64,000 nt of DNA from Cervus elaphus (GCF_910594005.1 NC_057831.1:45156001-45220000); one strand, 5' to 3'; numbered from the stretch's first letter, positions 9,777-21,174 are shown. Translations and numbers: made by a program. The notes: generated by a model not told the origin, from the sequence alone.

Positions 9777-12700
9777 ATGGCAACGGGACCACACCTATCA
9801 ATAATTACCCTAAATGTAAATGGGTTGAATGCCCCAACCAAAAGACAAAGATTGGCTGAATGGATACAAAAACAAGACCCCTAATATATGCTGTCTACAA
9901 GAGACCCACCTCAAAACAAGAGACACATACAGACTAAAAGTGAAGGGCTGGAAAAAAATATTTCATGCAAACGGAGACCAAAAGAAAGCAGGAGTTGCAA
10001 TACTCATATCAGATAAAATAGACTTTCAAATAAAGGATGTGAAAAGAGACAAAGAAGGACACTACATAATGATCAAAGGATCAATCCAAGAAGAAGATAT
10101 AACAATTATAAATATATATGCACTCAACATAGGAGCACCGCAATATGTACAGCAAACACTAACGAGTATGAAAGAGGAAATTAATAGTAACACAATAATA
10201 GTGGGAGACTTTAATACCCCACTCACAACTATGGATAGATCAACTAACCAGAAAATTAACAAGGAAACACAAACCTTAAATGACACAATGGACCAGCTAG
10301 ACCTAATTGATATCTATAGGACATTTCACCCCAAAACAATCAACTTCACCTTTTTCTCAAGTGCACACGGAAACTTATCCAGAATAGATCACATCCTGGG
10401 CCATAAATCTGGTCTTGGAAAATTCAAAAATATTGAAATCATTCCATTCATCTTTTCTGACCACAGTGCAGTAAGATTAGATCTCAATTACAGGAAAAAA
10501 ATTGTTAAAAATTCAAACATATGGAGGCTAAATAACACACTTCTGAATAACCAACAAATCATAGAAGAAATCAAAAAAGAAATCAAAATATGTATAGAAA
10601 TGAATGAAAATGAAAACACAACAACCCAAAACCTATGGGACACTGTAAAAGCAGTGCTAAGGGGAAGGTTCATAGCATTACAGGCTTACATCAAGAAACA
10701 AGAAAAAAGCCAAGTAAATAACCTAACTCTACACCTAAAGCAATTAGAGAAGGAAGAAATGAAGAACCCCAGGGTTAGCAGAAGGAAAGAAATCTTAAAA
10801 ATCAGGGCAGAAATAAATGCAAAAGAAACTAAAGAGACCATAGCAAAAATCAACAAAGCTGAAAGCTGGTTTTTTGAAAAAATAAACAAAATTGACAAAC
10901 CATTAGCAAGACTCATTAAGAAACAAAGAGAGAAGAACCAAATTAACAAAATTAGAAATGAAAATGGAGAGATCACAACAGACAACACTGAAATACAAAG
11001 GATCATCAGAGACTACTACCAGCAGCTCTATGCCAATAAAATGGACAACTTGGATGAAATGGACAAGTTCTTAGAAAAGTATAACTTTCCAAAACTGAAC
11101 CAGGAAGAAATAGAAGAACTTAACAGACCCATCACAAGCAAGGAAATCGAAACTGTGATAAAAAATCTTCCAGCAAACAAAAGCCCAGGACCAGGTGGCT
11201 TCACAGCTGAATTCTACCAAAAATTTAGAGAAGAGCTAACACTATCTTACTCAAACTCTTCCAGAAAATTGCAGATAAAGGTAAGCTTCCAAACTCATTC
11301 TATGAGGCCACCATCACCCTAATTCCAAAACCAGACAAAGATGCCACAAAAAAAGAAAACTACAGGCCAATATCACTAATGAACATAGATGCAAAAATCC
11401 TTAACAAAATTCTAGCAAACAGAATCCAACAACATATTAAAAAAATCATACACCATGACCAAGTGGGCTTTATCCCAGGAATGCAAGGATTCTTTAATAT
11501 CTGCAAATCAATCAATGTAATACACCACATTAACAAACTGAAAGATAAAAACCATATGATTATCTCAATAGATGCAGAGAAAGCCTTTGACAAAATTCAA
11601 CACTCATTTATGATTAAAACTCTCCAAAAAGCAGGAATAGAAGGAACATACCTCAACATAATAAAAGCTATATATGACAAACCCACAGCAAGCATCACCC
11701 TCAATGGTGAAAAATTGAAAGCATTTCCCCTGAAATCAGGAACAAGACAAGGGTGCCCACTCTCACCACTACTATTCAACATAGTGTTGGAAGTTTTGGC
11801 CACAGCAAACAAAGCAGAAAAAGAAGTAAAAGGAATCCAGATAGGAAAAGAAGAAGTGAAACTCTCACTGTTTGCAGATGACATGATCCTCTACATAGAA
11901 AACCCTAAAGACTCTACCAGAAAATTACTAGAGCTAATCAATGAATATAGTAAAGTTGCAGGATATAAAATTAACACACAGAAATCCCTTGCATTCCTAT
12001 ATACTAACAATGAAAAAACAGAAAGAGAAATTAAGGAAACAATGCCATTCACCATTGCAACAAAAAGAATAAAATACTTAGGAGTATATCTACCTAAAGA
12101 AACAAAAGACCTATACATAGAAAACTATAAAACACTGATGAAAGAAATCAAAGAGGACACAAACAGATGGAGAAACATACCGTGTTCATGGATTGGAAGA
12201 ATCAATATTGTCAAAATGGCTATTCTACCCAAAGCAATCTATAGATTCAATGCAATCCCTATCAAGCTACCAACGGTATTTTTCACAGAACTAGACCAAA
12301 GAATTTCACAATTTGTATGGAAATACAAAAAACCTCGAATAGCCAAAGTAATCTTGAGAAAGAAGAATGGAACTGGAGGAATCAACCTGCCTGACTTCAG
12401 ACTCTACTACAAAGCCACAGTCATCAAGACAGTATGGTACTGGCACAAAGACAGAAATATAGATCAATGGAACAGAATAGAAAGCCCAGAGATAAATCCA
12501 CGAACCTATGGACACCTTATCTTTGACAAAGGAGGCAAGGATATACAATGGAAAAAAGACAACCTCTTTAACAAGTGGTGCTGGGAGAACTGGTCAACCA
12601 CTTGTAAAAGAATGAAACTAGAACACTTTCTAACACCATACACAAAAATAAACTCAAAATGGATTAAAGATCTAAATGTAAGACCAGAAACTATAAAACT

Positions 12701-13595
12701 CCTAGAGGAGAACATAGGCAAAACACTCTCCGACATAAATCACAGCAAGATCCTCTATGACCCACCTCCCAGAATATTGGAAATAAAAGCAAAAATAAAC
12801 AAATGGGACCTAATGAAACTTAAAAGCTTTTGCACTACAAAGGAAACTATAAGTAAGGTGAAAAGACAGCCGTCAGATTGGGAGAAAATAATAGCAAATG
12901 AAGAAACAGACAAAGGATTAATCTCAAAAATATACAAGCAACTCCTGCAGCTCAATTCCAGAAAAATAAATGACCCAATCAAAAAATGGGCCAAAGAACT
13001 AAACAGACATTTCTCCAAAGAAGACATACAGATGGCTAACAAACACATGAAAAGATGCTCAACATCACTCATTATTAGAGAAATGCAAATCAAAACCACA
13101 GTGAGGTACCATTACATGCCAGTCAGGATGGCTGCTATCCAAAAGTCTACAAGCAATAAATGCTGGAGAGGGTGTGGAGAAAAGGGAACCCTCTTACACT
13201 GTTGGTGGGACTGCAAACTAGTACAGCCGCTATGGAAAACAGTGTGGAGATTTCTTAAAAAACTGGAAATAGAACTGCCATATGACCCAGCAATCCCACT
13301 TCTGGGCATACACACTGAGGAAACCAGATCTGAAAGAGACACGTGCACCCCAATGTTCATCACAGCACTGTTTATAATAGCCAGGACATGGAAGCAACCT
13401 AGATGCCCATCAGCAGATGAATGGATAAGGAAGCTGTGGTACATATACACCATGGAATATTACTCAGCCGTTAAAAAGAATTCATTTGAACCAGTCCTAA
13501 TGAGATGGATGAAACTGGAGCCCCTTATACAGAGTGAAGTAAGCCAGAAAGATAAAGAACATTACAGCATACTAACACATATATATGGAATTTAG
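9777..13595 (+). pseudogene. L1 ORF2 (endonuclease-reverse transcriptase), broken by two frameshifts
   Basis: ORF2p nicks target DNA and reverse-transcribes L1 RNA. The ATG at 9777 opens a frame starting MATGPHLSIITLNVNG, but one extra A near 9883 creates an in-frame TAA at 9882 after 35 codons. The endonuclease then continues in the next frame: the QETHL glutamate is at 9901, GDFN at 10204-10215 and SDH at 10456-10464. A one-base loss near 11241 (normally ACACC, here ACAC) returns the reading to the original frame, open from 11229 to the stop at 13593-13595. That last part holds the RT FADD motif at 11871-11882 and the C-terminal Cys-rich segment from about 13158. The two indels cancel, so the net length matches an ORF2 of about 1,272 residues with no other stop seen. 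The key catalytic residues I checked are all present, so the lesions look recent or technical. Confidence 0.93.
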
Positions 13596-13937
13596 AAAGA
13601 TGGTAACGATAACCCTATATGCAATACAGAAAAAGAGACACAGAAATACACAACAGACTTTTGAACTCTGTGGGAGAATGTGAGGGTGGGATGTTTCAAA
13701 AGAACAGCATGTATACTATCTATGGTGAAACAGATCACCAGCCCAGGTGGGATGCATGAGACAAGTGCTCGGGCCTGGTGCACTGGGAAGACCCAGAGGA
13801 ATTGGGTGGAGAGGGAGGTGGGAGGGGGGATCGGGATGGGGAATACGAGTAAATTTATGGCTGATTCATATCAATGTATGACAAAACCCACTGAAATATT
13901 GTGAAGTAATTAGCCTCCAACTAATTAAAAAAAAAAA
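13596..13937 (+). other. L1 3' UTR with G-rich tract and poly(A)
   Basis: A run of G-triplets on the + strand (13804-13841, GGGTGGAGAGGGAGGTGGGA then GGGGG) could form a G-quadruplex, as reported for L1 3' UTRs in general. The UTR ends gtgaagtaattagcctccaa followed by the A-tail. The same terminus is found at 31136 and, reversed, at 38382. Confidence 0.85.
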
Positions 13938-13951
13938 AATAAACAAATGTG
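13938..13951. repeat. 3' target-site duplication of the L1
   Basis: Exact copy of 6516-6529. It directly abuts a minus-strand Bov-tA. Confidence 0.95.
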
Positions 13952-14172
13952 GGCATGTTAAATCGCTTCAGTTGTGTCCGACTCCTTTCGACTCTATGGA
14001 CTGTAGCCTGCCAGGGTCCTCAGTCCATGGAATTTTCCAGGCAAGAATACTGGACTGGGTTGCCATGTCCTTCTGCAAGTGATCGTCCCAACCCAGGGAT
14101 TGAACCCACATCTCTTATGTCTCCTGCATTGGCAGGCAGGTTCTTTACTGCTAGTGCCATCTGGGAAGCCCC
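13952..14172 (-). mobile_element. Bov-tA SINE
   Basis: Tail side gcttcagttgtgtccgactc near 13964, head ending ctgggaagcccc at 14172. It sits between the L1 duplication and a related motif (gtgaacaaatga, 14174-14185). Confidence 0.9.
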
Positions 14173-14185
14173 AGTGAACAAATGA

Positions 14186-14224
14186 AAGAAAAAGTGAAAG
14201 AGAAAGTCACTCAGTTGTGTCCGA
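14186..14224 (-). mobile_element. Very short Bov-tA/BovB tail fragment
   Basis: gtgaaagagaaagtcactca followed by gttgtgtccgag is the last 35-40 bases of a Bov-tA/BovB-type 3' end, with no body. It is followed by gtgaaccaata, which resumes the old L1M. Confidence 0.7.
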
Positions 14225-14235
14225 GTGAACCAATA

Positions 14236-14420
14236 CTGATACATTGTTATCAGCTACTGTCCATAGTTTACCTTAATGTTCACTCTTTGTGTTGTATATG
14301 TCTATGCGTTTTGACCAATGCTGTATGCAGGTATCCATCATTCGGATCTAGTATAGAATAATTTCATTGTCGCATCAGCCCCTTCAGATGATAGCTTTTT
14401 TGAGGCTTTTTCTTCACCTG
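14236..14420 (-). mobile_element. Old L1M 3' UTR, right half
   Basis: gatacattgttatcagctac, then tgtccatagtttacc and ttttgaccaatgctgtatgc, continue the L1M tail begun at 6290-6515. Confidence 0.75.
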
Positions 14421-14439
14421 ATAATGCTCTATACTTTAC

Positions 14440-14605
14440 TTACTTTTTTGTCGTCTGTCTTCCTCTCACCCCAACCTTTCTGGACTGTAAGCTCCATGAA
14501 GGTGGAGATTTCTAACTATTTTGGTGCTTGTTGTATCCCCAGCTCCTAGACCATTGCCTGCCATATTGTTGACATTCAATAAATATCTGTTGAATGAGTG
14601 AATTG
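14440..14605 (+). mobile_element. L2 LINE 3' end
   Basis: Typical L2 terminus: ctgtaagctccatgaaggtg, then tatccccagctcctag, then caataaatatctgttgaatg. Confidence 0.8.
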
Positions 14606-15048
14606 ATAAATGATTTAATGGCCATTTAGAGCTGAGTGACTTGCTAATCTATGTACCCTCTTTGTTAGTTGTTGAAAGTATTGTCGCACAATGTATTAGA
14701 ATATATTAGAACATGTATAGACTCCTGCCTATCTGAAAATGGCTAGCTGGCCCTGGTTGGGGTGGAGGGGCTCTGCTGATGTTGATTAATCATATTGATG
14801 GGTGTCTGCAGCTCTTGGGACACCTCCAGTGGATTCAGGTGATGTTTTGCTCTAAGCCTTAACCTTTTGACCAGTGTTTCTCTATCATTTTTCATTATTG
14901 TTTTCTTAAGGAGCCTTATTAGACATTTTCCCAAATACTCATCTTTCTTATGAAAGTTTAATGCCATAGAGGACATACTGGATACCTGTTTACAAATCAT
15001 ATGCACATCTATGCTTTATACATTAAAAAAGTAAGTTTTTTTCTGCCC
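14606..15048. other. No recognised feature
   Basis: Unassigned sequence. An 87-codon minus-strand open frame (14743-15006) has no recognisable domain. Confidence 0.5.
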
Positions 15049-15345
15049 CTTTGGGGGTGATGTCACCCTCTTTGAGAATGCAGGCTCTCAATATTCTTAT
15101 GGATGACTTGGAGAGTAGGGCAGGGAAGACATGCTAATGAGACTCAGATGAGACAAAATTGAGAGGGATGGGGGATACAAAGAATGACAGAATCGAGATT
15201 CTAAACTGTTTTGAATCATTAGACTCTCATCATTCAGTTTTAGATACACATTCCTGCACCCAGGTTCAAAAATTCAAGTGCACAGTTGGGCAGAGGAAAC
15301 CAATTTGACAAGCTGCATTGATTGAATGGGAGATTCTTTCTCTTG
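15049..15345 (+). mobile_element. Possible L3/CR1-like ancient LINE fragment
   Basis: ggatgacttggagag, then gacaaaattgagagggatgg, atgacagaatcgagatt and ggttcaaaaattcaagtgca match in order the pattern of an ancient CR1/L3-type 3' region. Heavily diverged. Confidence 0.4.
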
Positions 15346-15604
15346 GGAAGTGGTGGATTCACTGTTCTGTGTAGACATGCTGCATATGAAGAAACCTATT
15401 CTGTTCTGGGAATGGTCTTGGCAAGTCCATAGAGAGAAAGCAGATGAGTAATTGCCTGGAGATGGGGTGGGGAGCAGGGAGTGACTTCTAGTGGGTAAGA
15501 GGTTTCTTTTAGCGGAGACAAAGTTGTTCTAAAATTAAATTGTGGTGATGGTTGCTTGACCTGGTACATGTAGTAAAAAAACATTTTTAAAAGGTAATAA
15601 AAGA

Positions 15605-15918
15605 CTTCCCCTGGGGGTCTCGTGGTTAAGAATCTGCCTGCCAATGCAGGGGACATGGGTTTGATCCCTGGTCCAGGAAGATTCCACATGCCACAGGACA
15701 ACTAAACCTGTGTGCCATGACTACTGAGTCCACCCGTCATGACTAGTGAAGCCCACACACCCTAGAGCCTGTGCTTGGCAGCAGCAGAAGCCACCACAAT
15801 GCGAAGCCCAAGCACTGCAACCAGAGAGTGGCTCCCCTCACTGCAACTAGAGGAAGCCTGCGTGCAGCAACAAGGATTCAGCATAGCCAAAAATAAAATA
15901 ATATATTTTTTAATGTAA
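15605..15918 (+). mobile_element. CHR-type (cetartiodactyl tRNA-Glu) SINE
   Basis: tRNA-derived head with A/B-box-like segments (gtggttaagaatctgcctgc and ggtttgatccctggtc). A body follows ending in gccaaaaataaaataatata. The long body, including gcactgcaaccagagagtgg, indicates the CHR-2 type. Confidence 0.85.
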
Positions 15919-16126
15919 AAAAAGAAATCCTACTGAAGTTAAAAATGCCTCAAGGAGAGGGCAGAGACTCTCTGAGCCATCTAGAAATTATGGCTAAGAC
16001 GGTTCTCCCCAGATAGGAGAAGGGGTGATTCAGAGGTGCCATGGTAGCTGAGTCCAAGTGCTCCAAGTTCTGAGATCCAGAGCAGGAAATTGACTTCTTC
16101 AGCATAATTCCATAGAGCGTGCAATG

Positions 16127-16312
16127 GGTTGAGTTGTGTCCCCTCAAAGACTTTGAAGTTTGAACTCCCATTACTGGTAAATGCGGCTTTCTTTGAAAAT
16201 AGGGTCTTTGCAGATTATCAAGTTAGGATTTGATCATTAAGATGAACTCTAATTCAGTATGACTACTGTCTTTATAAAAAGGGGAAATTTGGGCATTGAA
16301 ACAGATAAACAT
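16127..16312 (+). mobile_element. MLT1-class MaLR LTR, 5' half
   Basis: gggttgagttgtgtcccctc, then aaaatagggtctttgcagat and gactactgtctttataaaaa fit the MLT1 LTR in order. The 3' half is not recognisable. Confidence 0.65.
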
Positions 16313-16555
16313 CAGTGCCATGGCTCCTGCCCTCTTCCCGACTCAAGTCTCTGACTTACCCCAGGGGCTCTGTCTTAGGGTTTAGAATAAATAAGATTCT
16401 GACCAGATGAATGTTTGCTCACCTTTCTCAACCAGGCCAGCCAAGTTCCTGATGGCCAGCTGTCTTGCTCTTTTATGTGTTCCACTTAGTGCCAGCAGAG
16501 ACTCTGATCTGCAGTCTTGCTGGATGGTGGATGTTGAGTCTCTGCAGCACATTAA

Positions 16556-16690
16556 TTAAGGCTGTGGCTTTTGATCCAGACTGCCTGGGTTTGTAAGCCT
16601 AGCTCTACCTCTCACAGGCTGTGTGTCCTTGGACAAGTTGCTTAACTTCTCTGTGCCTCAGTCTCATCCCCTGTGAAATAAAAACCCCGA
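16556..16690 (+). mobile_element. MIR SINE
   Basis: gatccagactgcctgggttt, then gacaagttgcttaacttctc and tgtgcctcagtctcatcccc are a well-kept MIR core. Confidence 0.85.
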
Positions 16691-17367
16691 TGACTATATG
16701 GATTCAACATTCCAGCTGTTACTATTATTTTCCTCTGTGCATGTTTAGGTTGGCTTCTAATTTGAGTTCAGTTCATAGGACTATATTTCCCACGGTAACA
16801 ATAAGGCAGTCAAATCGGAGCACAGAAAAAAAAAAATGCAAAAAAATCCTACCAGGAGGGAAGGGCACTTTAAGAGTCGGAATCCACATAAAATAAAATA
16901 GCTCTTCTTTATGTTCTCCCTGTGGTGTGTTTTGTCTTGGGCTTTCAAGAGTAATTTGCAGTTCCAGTTGGTGGTAAATCCTTAAAGGACCATTGTCTTC
17001 TGTCTGCTGGTTTCCAGAAGACACAAATAAAGAAAACATCTCCCAGGATGACAAGACCCTTTGTGCTTTTTGTTTGTGTTGCCTCTTTGGCCCAGTCTCG
17101 GGGAAGGCCTGAGTCAGTAGGCAGTATTAAATTTGATATAAGGATCCAGGAGGATCTTAACACTTTAAAGGATTATTCCAAATGATCTTAGCAGGAGGAA
17201 CAAGTGATCACAGGCTTTTTTTTTAAGACTCTCAGGCAAGAGCCATGGGGTGCACTGGTTCTCACTCTGGCTGGCATGTTTTTTCTCACTTTGAATCAAC
17301 ATGGAGTCCACCAAGGACAAGCTACAGAATCTGAGCCCTGGTTTCATCATCTAAAAAAGAGAATTGC
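16691..17367. other. No recognised feature
   Basis: No gene or repeat I can name. Several open frames of 60-90 codons occur on both strands without recognisable similarity. Confidence 0.5.
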
Positions 17368-17574
17368 AAGATCCAGTGGTTTCACCAAATCAGCTTTCCC
17401 TCTCCTTTTTTAAAAATATTTATTTATTTATTTGGCTGTGTTGAGTCTTAGTTGGGTCACGTGGGATCAAGACCCAGTGATTTCACCAGATCAGCTTTCC
17501 CTCTCCTTTTTTTTTAAAAAAAAAAAATTTATTTATTTATTTGGCTGCGTTGAGTCTTAGTTGAGTCACGTGGA
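17368..17574. repeat. About 100-bp imperfect tandem duplication at a SINE edge
   Basis: Copy 1 (17368-17467) and copy 2 (17468-17574) both contain the SINE's left flank (agctttccctctcc) plus its T/A-rich tail and ttgagtcttagttg. They differ at several bases and in tail length. Confidence 0.85.
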
Positions 17575-17717
17575 ATCTTTTATTGCAGCGTGCCGGCTCT
17601 CCAGTTGTGGTGCTCCCCCGCCGCATGTGGGATCTTAGTTCCCTGATCAGGAATTAAACCCATGTCCCCTGCATTGCAAGGCAGATGTTGAACCACTGGA
17701 CCACAGGGAAGGTACCT
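17503..17717 (-). mobile_element. CHR-type SINE
   Basis: Reversed CHR element: tail tttatttatttatttggctg, body tgtgggatcttagttccctg, head ending ggaccacagggaaggta. Target duplication agctttccctctcc on the left and agcttttcctctcc at 17718-17731. Confidence 0.88.
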
Positions 17718-17731
17718 AGCTTTTCCTCTCC

Positions 17732-18513
17732 TTCAGGGGAGGGTGATTTGGGGAGGCGTGGGGGAGGTGAAGAGCATGCAGGGAGTGCTCTTCCTGCCCT
17801 GGTGCAGGGTCAGCTGAGTGCACAGCCTGCTCTGGAGACCAGCACAGCTCCTAAAATAAGCACTAAATGGAGAATCCAAAGATCTGGATATCCATGGTGT
17901 TATTTTGGATGATTAACATTAGTTTCACATCTTCATCTATAAAATGGGTTAGTTGGACTAGATCAATCTCCCCCAGCTCCCACAGTAGAAGTCAGTTCTT
18001 TATATAAAATCTTGCACATAAACCTTATTTGGAAAACAAATAGTAGCAGAGCTTCCTTTCTTGACTGGGGGACGGAGGTCCACGGTCCTATCCTCCAACC
18101 CGTATCTTTCCTCACTACTCCCTCCCTACTTTCCATGAACCTCTGTAGGCAGAGAACACAGGTGGAAAAAAAATACAAAACTTAACTATCTCTTGGATTC
18201 CTTTCAGTTGGAAAAATTCTGAATCTTATCTTGCGAGCCTTTGGAAAGACCCCTCATCCTCCTGAAATTTCACCACTGGCAGTTTACCTTTTTGCTTTGT
18301 CTTTTCCTTATTTTCTTTTAAGCAAAGTTATCTGGAAAGGTGATTTTGAGTCACCAACACTTTAATCAGTACATTTTACTATCCTGTTACTGACTTGAGG
18401 GTATTCCTTCATGGGCATCAGCTCTCTGCCCAGTGTCCTGTTAGACTCTAAATACAATGACTCAAGGACCACAGAGCAGAAACTCCCAATTATGAAGCTG
18501 TGACCTAGCGGTT
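17732..18513. other. No recognised feature
   Basis: Unassigned. Stretches resemble MIR-like tails (cttcatctataaaatgggtt at 17930-17949), too short to call firmly. Confidence 0.45.
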
Positions 18514-18735
18514 GGGTTTCCCAGGTAGCAGTAGTGGTAAAGAACCCGTCTGCCAATGCAGGAGACATTAAGAGACTCAGAGTCAATCCCTGGGTTGGGA
18601 AGATTCCCTAGAGGAAGGCATGGCAACCCACTTCAGTATTCTTGCTTGGAGAATCCCATGGACAGAGGAACCTAGCAAGCTACAGTCCATAGGATCACAA
18701 AAAGTCGGACATGACTGAAGTGACTTAGCATGCTC
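18514..18735 (+). mobile_element. Bov-tA SINE
   Basis: Head gtttcccaggtagcagtag, body cttggagaatcccatggaca, tail gtcggacatgactgaagtga. Confidence 0.92.
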
Positions 18736-18889
18736 TCATGAGACCCAGGGGTGAAGGGCATGACTAGAAAGATGTCAGCTCAGGGGCCTTAGGAAGGGGA
18801 TGGTATCTTGGTATAAGGGATGGCTTCTAGGAAGAAGGAACAATTGATCTGAGTCTAATGTGTTAGTAGGGGTTAACCAGATAAAGAAG

Positions 18890-19095
18890 GAGATGTTAGT
18901 CTCTGTTATGTCCGACCCTCTGCGACCCCATGGACTACAGCCTGCCAGGCTCCTCTGTCCATGGAATTCTCCAGGCAAGACTACTGGAGTGGGTAGCCAT
19001 TTCCTTCTCCAGGGGATCTTCCTGACACAGGGAGCTGACCCAGGACTCCTGCATGGCAGCCAGATTCTTTACCATCTAAGCCACCAGGGGAGTCC
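18890..19095 (-). mobile_element. Bov-tA SINE
   Basis: Tail gttatgtccgaccctctgcg, body gtccatggaattctccaggc, head ending ccaccaggggagtcc. About 155 bases downstream of an opposite-strand copy, so the two could pair as an inverted repeat. Confidence 0.92.
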
Positions 19096-20725
19096 AAAGA
19101 AGAAGGTAGAGAAAGTAGTTCCAGGTGGAAGGACTTATCTTATGTAAAGACTGGCAGATCAAGGGTCCTGAAAGTCCAAAATGCCTTTCAGTTGGGTTCA
19201 GGAGGAAAACTGCAGAATTTAAAGCTTGATCTCTATTTTTGGGGATGAGGAAATGTTGAGGATAGAGATAATAAAGGGGACTGTTTAGTTTTTTATCTTA
19301 GTGTGCCTATCACATTAACAAAAATAAGGTATATGAGTGTGTACACTTGCATGTACAAAGCCTCTTCCAAACCCTTTCAGAGTCCTGCAAAATGCCCCCA
19401 TTTTATAGATCACGATCACTTAAAGACCAAGAGGTAAGCCGGTCAGGGTCTTAGGTGTGTGTCTGCAGAGCCCGCCTCTTTGGTACCACGTCACTCTGAT
19501 TTATTTCTGTTCTCTCACAGGGAAAGAGGGAAGTAGGAATGAGCTGGAGAAGAAGAGGGACAGGATCCAAGAAGAGGAAAGGCTACGTGAGGGTTTGGGG
19601 GAAGTCTAAGAGGAGACAGGACTTTCACCCGGCCAGGGTCCTTCTGGGCTCTGCCCTGCCCTCTGCTCCAGGACTGGACACGTGTGGTCCTCCCTGCGGT
19701 CACACTGCAGGGCTCTGCCGACACCAGCAGCCCGAGGCAGGCACTGATGTGATTTCCTAGATTTTTCTGGACCATCTTCATTCTCCCCATTGCCCCCCTT
19801 TACACCTGGCACTAGACAGGGCTCTTTTACTGGTAAGATCCAACAGCTGACAAGCCAGTCAGGCACAGTGCTGGCACCAAATCGGCTCTCAATGAACGTC
19901 ATCACTAGGACTAAATGATCACGGTGGAGATGGCCGCTGATGAGGCTAGAGGTCCTAACACAGAGGGTGCGATCTGAGATGCCAGAGAAACATTTTTTGG
20001 TACCAGATGCATTGAACAGTGCAGGAGGCCACATGGCAAGCTGGGGGTGGAGTTCTCTGATCTATTTCATGGTGTTCCTTTACACGATCCTTCTCTGTGC
20101 CTCAGGCTTCACACCCATAAAAGCAAGGACTCTCTGATTCAGACGCCCCTCCCGGCTCTGCGCATCCGTGACTCCATAGATCACCCAGATGCATTTGGAG
20201 GTGGTGGGATTTCCCGTGCTGCAGACTGGTGTGTGAGGAGAGTCACATGCTCAGACAGGAAGGGGTCAAGGTCTTTCATTTCCAGAGGCAACAGCTCACA
20301 CATTAGCATCTCGCTCTTTGTCTTGCTGGGGAGACTGGACGCAGCTTGTCAAGTTCAGGGGTGATGGGTGATCTCTGAGTTTGCATTGCCCTGATGAAAC
20401 AAGTGGCTTCACCAGGCACAGCTAAGCTGATGGCACCCCTGAAACTGCCCGTCAAGGTTCCCCTTCTGGATCATTTCCAACTAACCACCTCGACTGCCCC
20501 TTGGTTTAACTTCACACCAGACAAGTTCGTGATGCACCTGCCACACCCATAAGGGCAAGGGGAGCTGGTCACTGAGGCCAGGTGTTTGGACCTTCTTCCA
20601 TCTCCTTTCACAGGAACAGATAATGGAGATGCAGAAGTGGGCAGCATGCCATGTTATCTGGGTGCTAGCTATATAACAACTTAATAGATTATTTTGATAG
20701 TTTATTACCAGAAGGGTGTGTGATG
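19096..20725. other. No recognised gene; scattered old repeat hints
   Basis: About 1.6 kb without a firm call. A short L2/MIR-like tail may lie at 19860-19920. Minus-strand frames up to 142 codons (19606-20034) show no recognisable domain. Confidence 0.45.
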
Positions 20726-20915
20726 AGCACAGCCTCCAGAGACAAGTTCCTTGTGTGGAAATCCTGACTCTGCCGTTCCCAGCTGTGTGACCTGGACCTG
20801 GGTCCTTATCCTCATTGCCCAATCTGAAACACAGGAATCATGATATCCTCTCAGGTTTTGAGGGGTTTAAATGAGTTAATCAGGTAAGGCACTTAGAATA
20901 CTGCTCCACTGGTAA
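20726..20915 (+). mobile_element. MIR SINE
   Basis: gaaatcctgactctgccgtt, then cagctgtgtgacctggacct and ggggtttaaatgagttaatc match MIR through to its 3' part. Confidence 0.8.
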
Positions 20916-20924
20916 CCATAAAGG

Positions 20925-21174
20925 GAAATGGTGTGGGGGATAAATGTGGAGTTCTGGATGGACATGTACACACTACTGTATTTAAAATAGATAATCAACA
21001 AGGACCTACTGGATAGAACAGAGAACTCTGCTCAATATTATATAACAACCTAAATGGGAAAAGAATTTTAAAAAGAATAAGTAATGTATAACTGAATCAT
21101 TTTACTGTGCACTTGAAACTAATACAACATTGTCAATTATACTCCAATATAAAATAAAAATTAAAAATAAAGCA
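20925..21174 (+). mobile_element. Older artiodactyl L1 3' end
   Basis: gacatgtacacactactgta, then caacaaggacctactggata, tataactgaatcattttact and tactccaatataaaataaaa are the 3' UTR of an artiodactyl L1 lineage distinct from the one at 6530. 5'-truncated, with an A-rich end. Confidence 0.8.

Larger units (their letters stand above)
6530..13937 (+). mobile_element. Full-length bovine-type L1 retrotransposon
   Basis: A complete non-LTR retrotransposon of about 7.4 kb: GC-rich 5' UTR with a YY1-like start, ORF1, a 51-base spacer, ORF2, a 3' UTR and a poly(A) tail. A perfect 14-bp target-site duplication and many surviving CpGs in the 5' UTR point to a recent insertion. ORF1 is open. ORF2 carries two single-base frameshifts, so the copy should not be autonomously active as read. 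The insertion lies in an old L1M tail next to Bov-tA sequence. The poly(A) tail is short (about 13 A) before the duplication. Confidence 0.97.

Noticed and set aside
13952..14172. tRNA gene
   Set aside because: The tRNA-like A/B-box words here and in the other Bov-tA/CHR copies are SINE heads without a full cloverleaf.
19606..20034. 142-codon minus-strand open frame
   Set aside because: No similarity I recognise and possible old repeat remnants inside; length within chance for GC-richer DNA.
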